Assembly (NCBI GenBank): GCA_005408345.1
Contig: SEMN01000626.1
Coordinates: 40,001-104,000, forward strand
DNA length: 64,000 nucleotides
Origin: Macquaria australasica
Lineage: Eukaryota > Chordata > Actinopteri > Centrarchiformes > Percichthyidae
Reading direction: 5' to 3'
The notes beneath the pieces were generated by a model. The model was given only the letters and a program-made list of their open reading frames with translations, did not search any database and was not told where the DNA came from. Within the stretch, counting starts at the first letter, position 1. Every line of letters starts with the position of its first letter. Of this stretch, positions 48,342 through 56,500 are shown piece by piece. A program made the translations under genes and the position numbers.

Positions 48342-51300
48342 AAAATTAGATCATCATCATTTTATCATTTAGCATATTAAAATGCACCATGTCTCAGTAA
48401 TGACAGGTATTTCTGAAATCAGTTTAAAGATGTGCACGCGCTGACTTTGGTTGGATACTCACTCTGAGCACCCCCACTTTACTGTCACTTGTGCTTCCTG
48501 ACGTGTCCAGTCACCTACCCCACTAGTGGACCCCTCATCTTCATGCTGTGGCTGCTCCTCTTTAGCCTCCTCCTCAGCCTCCCATCTCCTCTGTCCCTGA
48601 CTGTGTCCCGGGCTGCTGTGGCTCTCCGGCCCTCCAGGCTGGCTCGACTGGTTGTTGCCCACACCCTCCACTGGTTCTCCTTCCCATGCTACCGGACTCT
48701 CTCTGGCACTGTGAAGGACGTTGAGACAAACAGTCAGAGACAAGAGGAGGCTGGGAGTAGCCTAAAATCCCATTCACATGATGAGGGTCTTAGATGACAG
48801 GAAGTCAAGTCTATAGAAACCACATTGCACCAACTGGATTAATGTAGTGTTTCTCTGTGAACAACTAACCAAATAAGTTACATTTTAATCCACCAGCATA
48901 CCGCCTGCAGTACCTGGGTGTGTGCGATGGAAATCTAGCCAGCTCCTCCTCTGTGGTGAGATACTGGAACACGGCCTTGGTTGTGGTCTGAATGGGCTCC
49001 AGTCGGACAACGTAGTCTGGCCGGTTGACTCTGGGATATATGGCGTCCAATAAATCCTTCATGGCTACACTCTGCCTGTCGTCCCCCGGCGGACCTAGAG
49101 AGGAACAATCGTAACAATAAAGGACATAATTTAAAATAAGCATGATAAATAACATTATTGTAGGCAACATGTGATGTAGCTAATGTTAGCAATATAAGCT
49201 AATATGTTTTTGGTGATGCAACATAACAGGTGTGAGCTTGCCACAGCACTGTAGTTAGTTGGTATTTTCATCCAGAAAATTGTGTCTTGTCTCGTTAGCT
49301 GTTTGACATCCCTAGCTGTAGATTTGAATGCAAAAAATGCTAACTAGCAGGATGGCACCACTTCACCTGAGTCAGGTCGTACTCAGTGGAGGTCCCAGTG
49401 CGAAATTTAAAAACATAGGGTAGACATACCAAACTCAAAATATAGATTTTCTTAAATAAATAACTAAAATAAAACATGAAAGTTGTGGAAGAGGACACTG
49501 GTTGTTTTAGTTCCCCACTACTTCCACTTGACGTTATTATAGAGCCATGTTTTACTGATAGCATTTAGTCTTGATATTAGATAGAAGGTATAAGTTCCCT
49601 GGAAAGATTTTTATTAGTGGAAAGTTATCCTGATCATACTGTTAGCTGTGAAGTCATCATCTGATACATGGCAGTTTGGCCTGATGGTTAGCAAAGTCAT
49701 CTGATTAACCAAAATGCTGAATCCTTAATAGCCAAAGCATGTGCTTCAGCAGCCTATGAACAAAGACGACACAGACGTGCTCTCAAAATGTCTTTGAGCA
49801 AGACACTGAACCCCAGCCCGCCTGCTTCTTGTGCATGGGCATCAGATAAAAGCCCCAAAATCTAAAAAGACAACATCATGTCAGAGAGGCCAGTCACCCC
49901 TTCTCCTCAATTTTCCTTTGTGTTGCTGAACACATTTTTAAATGCCCACATAATAGACAAAATGGAAAAACGCTTAAGACGGTTAGAACGTGGATGGGTT
50001 CCATTCATGCACTGAAAAGCTGAGGGTCTAGGGCTACAAATCATTTTCTGTTTGTGCACTTCTGGTTTGGCACACATTTTTATCCACACAGAGCTTTCTT
50101 TTATAGTGAATACAATTATTTTGCCTCTCTAAAGCCTCCTTGATGCGGATATTCCTCTTTTAGTATATGTAGTATAGTTTCTTTCATAAAATTCTTTACA
50201 GCAGGAGATTAAGAGAAGATGGAAAGAGAGGAATTTCAGGCTCTTTAAAAATGGACCACTAATCATGACTGGAGACTGTATAGGTCCACTGTCAGGGCTG
50301 GATGGTGAAAAATTGAGCGTTTCAAAGAAAGCCATTTTGTTTATCCAGTAAACACACAATTAATGCCCAGCATCTCAATGGTGAAAAACAGACACCAATT
50401 AAGTCATTTATCAACTCACTGGTAATGGACTGATTGAGAAAAATTAAGTCACTGGTGCAAGGAACAACTTCATTAAGACCACAAGCAGATGAAAAGAAGA
50501 ATGCGATGAAACAAAGTTATTTTTTACAACAGCGATCATTACAGTGGATAAAACCAAGAACAATATAATTGACTGTTTGTGTTGAGATTGATTTTGCTTT
50601 TAGGAGGAGATGAGAGGGGAGTTGGGTAACAGAGAAATGACTTGAATAGTCTCCTAGGCTTCATCCTTTCTGAGTCTCCTGCCACTTCTAAGCAGCAAAG
50701 AGTAGAGACACGGACACATACTGTGGCTAATGAGAAGTAAATAAAACACAAAATGCTGCAAGATCGAAGTCCATTTTCTTAGTGATATGAGAGGGGAAAC
50801 TGCACTTTGAGTAAGAGAAATGACTGATGGGTTGAACATGTTACAATGTGCATGTGAGTTTGTGTGAGTGTGTAAAGGAATGAAAGAGCACTCTGTTACA
50901 GACAGAGGAGATAAGAGGAGAATAATGAGCAGGAGACAGATGGTGTGAAAGAGAGGAGAAACCTTGGGAGTGACAGAATGTGAAAGTAAAATGTGGAGAA
51001 GCCTTAGGAGACGTTGAAGTAATCAATGATTCTGTGCATAGGTTTGTGTGTGTGCCTATCTCAAGTCAGCTTCATCCCTGCCTTATTCAGAGAGTCTGTT
51101 TGTTTGTGTGATTTGAAGTCCTCAGCATGCACAAAAGCTCTGGCTCTTGGAGTTTGTGTTTGACCTGTTCTGCGTGTTGATTTCATTATTGAGTTTATGG
51201 GCATTTGTGTTATTTTATCTTTTATGTTGTTTGGGCTTTGATTTTAGGACTCAGAGAGTATGGCTACGTTTTATAAATGCGTATGTGTAAGCATTCTGGA

Positions 51301-53465
51301 TGTGTTTCTGTGCGTGCGTGTCTGCATGCCAATGCGTTGTGTGTCACTAACCGTCGGATTCAGGCAGCCGTGTTAGGCAGTAGTACTCTTTGTGTGTGAT
51401 GAGGTTGGGCAGGCCTCTGAACAGACTGCGACACAGTTTACACTCGAAGATGGTGTCCACCTCCCTCAGCAGCATGTGTCTCAGCTGACTGGTCCCTGCA
51501 AGCCAAAGAAAGGCAGTGATGATTACTTTCAGTGATGTCAGAGAGATTTCTATACAGAGTATTGTGAAATGTCATCAAACTCTTAATCATGGTAGTGTTA
51601 CAAAGAAGCCTTGCCTCACGTTGCTGTGATGCTCCACCTAGCAATGCCCAAGACCTGATGACTCCAGGTTACCTTGGTCATGGGGTATTTATAGTACAAT
51701 GCCTTGCAAAAAATCTATATTACATTATATTTTTAGCCTTGTAGTTGTTAGAAATGAGTCTGCAATTGTTGTATACTGGTGGGGAGCCCAGTTTCGGGCT
51801 GATAAAAGTAGCCTGCACATTGTAAAAACAAGATTTCTTTCAATACACTGAAATGTTAAAGCAAAAACTTCTTGCTGAAAAAGCTCAAATATGAAAAAAA
51901 ACTGTCAACTACAGGCATTTATATGATCTTATATCATATAGATCAATATTGTTAAGATAACGGGAAACAAAAGTTAAACAGAGAAAAGAAGCTGATAAAT
52001 TCCAGTCTGTAAAAAAGGCCTGTGAGGTAAATTTGCCTCATCCCAATAAAAATCTCATTGACCTTTTAAAGAACACGGATGATGATTGTCTTCTTATTAA
52101 GTGCCACTTCTGCGTCACTGCTGCCATCCCCTATACTTTTTCCGTCATTGTCGTCAGCATGCTGACTCACATGGTCAATCTCAATTCAATTTGGAAGTAT
52201 TCAGTGCTTTGTTGGTAAGCTGACTCATATTTGTACACAAAAAGACAAACTCCTCTGTCAAAGCAGCAGCATGTATTGTTTGCCCTGTCAGACATTTTAC
52301 TCACACATGTGCATGCAAGTGTGCACACACATACACACACACTTTTCATGCAAAATCACTGACTAAACACTGTTACGGTGACTCACACAGAGGTCAGTAC
52401 CTGTGTAACTTGCTGTCACACACACAACAAACACACAAACAAAACATGCATTGTGTACTGTCACGTGTCACTTTTTTCCTCAGAATACTTTATTTTTTTC
52501 AGAATAGTGCAGCCTTGGCATCTATTGCTCTTTTGCCACTGGCTCAATAAAGATGCAGCTGTGGTGTGTTTGTGGCATGATTGTATACTACAACAGCAGG
52601 GGATAACCTTGCTGACCCACAGTATTGTGGCCCTGCCTGGGAGCAGTGCCAGTCACAGTCTCAACCCTTGAAGGAGCTTTGGACTCCACACTAAAGTCAA
52701 CGTGGCTGGCTCAAAACATGTGTGATCGTGTAGGCAAGAAGAGAAACAGCAGCATTTTTAAACTACTATGTTCTGCTTTGGACACTTCGACAGCTCTTGT
52801 AATAAGGAAATGGAGCTACTGGAGCTAATAAGGTCTGCTGCTGTGTTAATGCAAAGCAAGTATTTCCTGCTACTGTTTTACATTAAATTCTTCCCACCAA
52901 TGAACCACTGGAAAGCTTTCATTGTGAATCCGCTAGAGGAACAGCTAAAGTGATGGACACCTGGCGATTTAGGGTTTCTGCACTATGGTGAATTTTTATG
53001 CACCAATTTATGGTGGAAATGTCTTTATTTATGCAAAGGAAAACACAAAATTCAGGCGCCTATGAATCTGAGGAACACCTAAGCAACTGTGTCATTTCTG
53101 TCTGCATCATAATTAATAATAAATAAATGTATGGATAATAAGAAAACACACAGACACAAACCTGAACGGAAGCATTCAATTATCTGCTGAATCCCGGACT
53201 TGGAGGTCTGCAGAGGCTGCTGGAGCAGAGGAGGATCTCCAGGCTCCACGCAGAGACCTAGAGAGAGAGAGAGATTGCATTTTATCAAAGCCATATAATT
53301 ACACCTGACTATGACAGTCTTTGAGAAATACACCGTCACCTGGGAATTCTGGGGACCTGGAAAGGCACAAAGTATATTGCAGTGTGCTTGACGGGTACAC
53401 CCAATCACAGTAAGACAATGAGGTCTGTATGGGACAGTGATTCACTCTGACCTCATTACCTCCTT

Positions 53466-53507
<42 letters not shown>

Positions 53508-56500
53508 ACATAGACACACATTAAAGGATGACTATGAGAAAGCAGGTCATCTATCTTTCCCCTCCACTTTCAGTATATCATTAAATATATCCCTCATTCC
53601 TTACTTTTAAAGATGCGATCAGAAAGGAAATACAGACATGAAAAGATGACGGGAAAACCATCTCTTACTAATTCAGTCTGTCGGTGATGCTTGTTCAGAG
53701 GACTACAGCTCAAGTGGGACTGTTGGCAAACATGCAGTGGGGGGCAGAGGCACGCTGATGACACATTTTTGTGCTTAGTCCAACAGTGGTTGGAGCCAGC
53801 ACAGCATCTGATACTTGAGCTTGGGTGTCACACACAGGGCCACTTTATCAGCTAAAACAGGAACGTGACCAGGAGGAAATCTTGTTATGTGGACTGGAAA
53901 ATGTTTTGCTTTTCACTCGACCTCAATCACCAGGGAGTGCAGGGTCAGCTGGAGAACAGCAATCCTGATGCAGGTAGGGATTTAATGTTTTATTTACTGA
54001 CCTTCTTTTATATTACCGTCACTTTATTACTTTCAATCATTCAATTGCTACAATAATACTGTAAGGGCACTAAAGAAATCACCTTTTACCCTTCACACTT
54101 CTGGTTGCTTGCAAGCTTTGTTGATCTAGGAATTTAAACATATCCCATTGTTGCACTCACGGTAACACATGCTCAAGTGTTAGTCAATAACAGCATCAGG
54201 TAAATGTCTAAAATAAAAATATGTGCGATATGTGCAATTTAGTTCAGAGATTTCTTTTAACTTGAAAATCTGTGTGGAGTCTATTTTCTAAACAAAACAG
54301 GATGGCTTGTCTTCTGCCCAATCTTTACAAGTCCTGACTAAAATATAATACAATACAGCAGAGAACAGACACCACAAAGGATTATTAAAAGATACTGCAC
54401 ATCACAAAAGTGCAAAACACATCTTTCTGCCTGCAGCAGAAAAACACAGGAATCAAATTGAACAAATACGCCATTAGGGTGTTATTTTTACTTATTGATC
54501 TCAGTGCCAGACAACTTTATTTTTCCTTTGTATATAACATTAAATATAAAATAGCAGGAGTGGGGCTTTGGTTCCTGCATTATTGATGCATGCTGACTGT
54601 GGCTCCGTGACCCATAATGAGCTACTGAGATGGATTACAGGGAGGTAAAGTGCTCTCATTCTACCTGTTTTGCTTCATTTTTTTCATTGCTTCATTTCGA
54701 CAACTTCATTTTTACGTCAATACCATCTTAACATTTCATGGAGATGGTCATACAAACAGAGAGGGGGAAACAGCCCCGAGAGCAGGCCAATTACACTCAT
54801 AAACACCACCACAGACCCTGTAATCACCTGAAATGAATAAGTCTCATTACTCACATTATATGGATGTGAAAGAAGGTGACAGGGAGATCATCATTTCTGC
54901 TGCAACAAAAAAATCATTTTGTAACAGCGCTGACTGGGACAGAGCTCCAAATCAAACACTGTCAATGTGTCCAGCTGTGACAAATGTCCACTGTTTGCAC
55001 AGTTTTGAAGCATGCACTTTAATTACAGCCCACAAACTACAATTTATGTTTAGCCAAGATGCACTATTGTCAATCAGAGGACAATGCTGTGTTTTGTTCA
55101 TCCATGGCAACATAATTATTATAGTAAATGATTTTTGTCTGTTTATTAACCATTTTTTGCTGTTTTGTGTTATCCAAGATCAAGTTATTTCTGGTCAGAT
55201 AACGAGACTAGAAGCCTTGTATGTTTAAATCCTTGTTGGCCCCATATATGCCTGAATGCACACGCACAAGCACACAAACCCATACGACAGGGCAAGTAGT
55301 GCAACATGGCAACGTGTGTGTATGTGTGTTGGTGAGTGAGAGACAGAGAGGGTAAAAAGACCAGCAGACACACTGACACACCCAGAAAGACGCTGACAGA
55401 AAGAGAGCTAGAAATGTGACTGACAACTGTGTGAGCGGGTTTGACAGAGAGAGAGATGGAGATTATGTACTAACGTGTGACAGAATGTGTTTTCATCATC
55501 CCCATCCCCCCATCCCCCCACACCTCTCCCAGGAAATCTGCTATAATCCCAGCGGGACCGCGACCCGCTGACCTGCCCACCCCCTCTGCAAGAGGGTCAA
55601 AGATCAACCAATCAGAAACGTCAGCTTAAGTAAACAGCTTCCTTTTACTACGAGTGGTGAAACCCTTTCCCCGCTACTGTGAGTTCACTTCTAACTGTGC
55701 TACAGGTAGAAATTAACAAGATTCAAAACATCTACATTGGTTTTTGAAGGAAGGAGGAAAGCTAAGGTGAAAGAAAATCAGAGAGGGTCAGCCAAGCCAA
55801 AAGGAAGGAAGGAAGGAAATAAACATGTCAGCATTCAGCAGAAAACATTACATCATCACAATGACAGCTTTAATAGCCATGTAGTACATTTTATAATCCA
55901 ATATCAATGGGTTTGTTTGGCTTTAGGGTCATGAAACTCGCTAGCTGTCAACTGAAGGAATAACTGGCAGTTAAGGGTGCCTGTGGTTTCAGGATAAGAT
56001 CATCCTGTGAGAGACTGATAAGTGTGGCCTAATTTCCAGCCAGCAAATTCCTGTGGATGAAATGGTTACACCTCAGACAGCAATATATTCATTAATTCAA
56101 GCGATATCTTGTAAGAATTTTATGTTCTATATTTTCATGCCTCCCAGGCTGTACATTTAGTGTTTCACTTGCCACAAACTAAAAACTCCTAAGAGGTAAG
56201 CTTTCCAAAATCCTGGCAGAGATAGGACTACCTTTGCAGGTTTGAACAGTTCATGAAAAGTTTTACTCCAATTCTAAAAGGTAGGTCGTAGGTAGGTAGG
56301 TCCAAGTTAGGACCAATTTCCTACTCAGTTAGTGGCCTGAGTCATCCCACAGCTTACATAGTGGGAGTAAACATGACTTTCAAGTTCCTCAAAACGTTAC
56401 AATAGTTATACTAAAGCTGGTGTAATAAATTAAGTTCCAAATAGTCAAGTCAGTTTTATTTATATAGCCCAATATTCACAAATTTGCCTCAGGGGGCTTC

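Noticed and set aside
51689..51712. Tc1 transposon end (TACAATGCCTTGCAAAA)
   Set aside because: The match is short and no opposite end or transposase remnant was found nearby.
54833..55228. 131-residue plus-strand open frame in znf800 intron 2
   Set aside because: No domain, antisense to znf800, and interrupted composition; probably chance.
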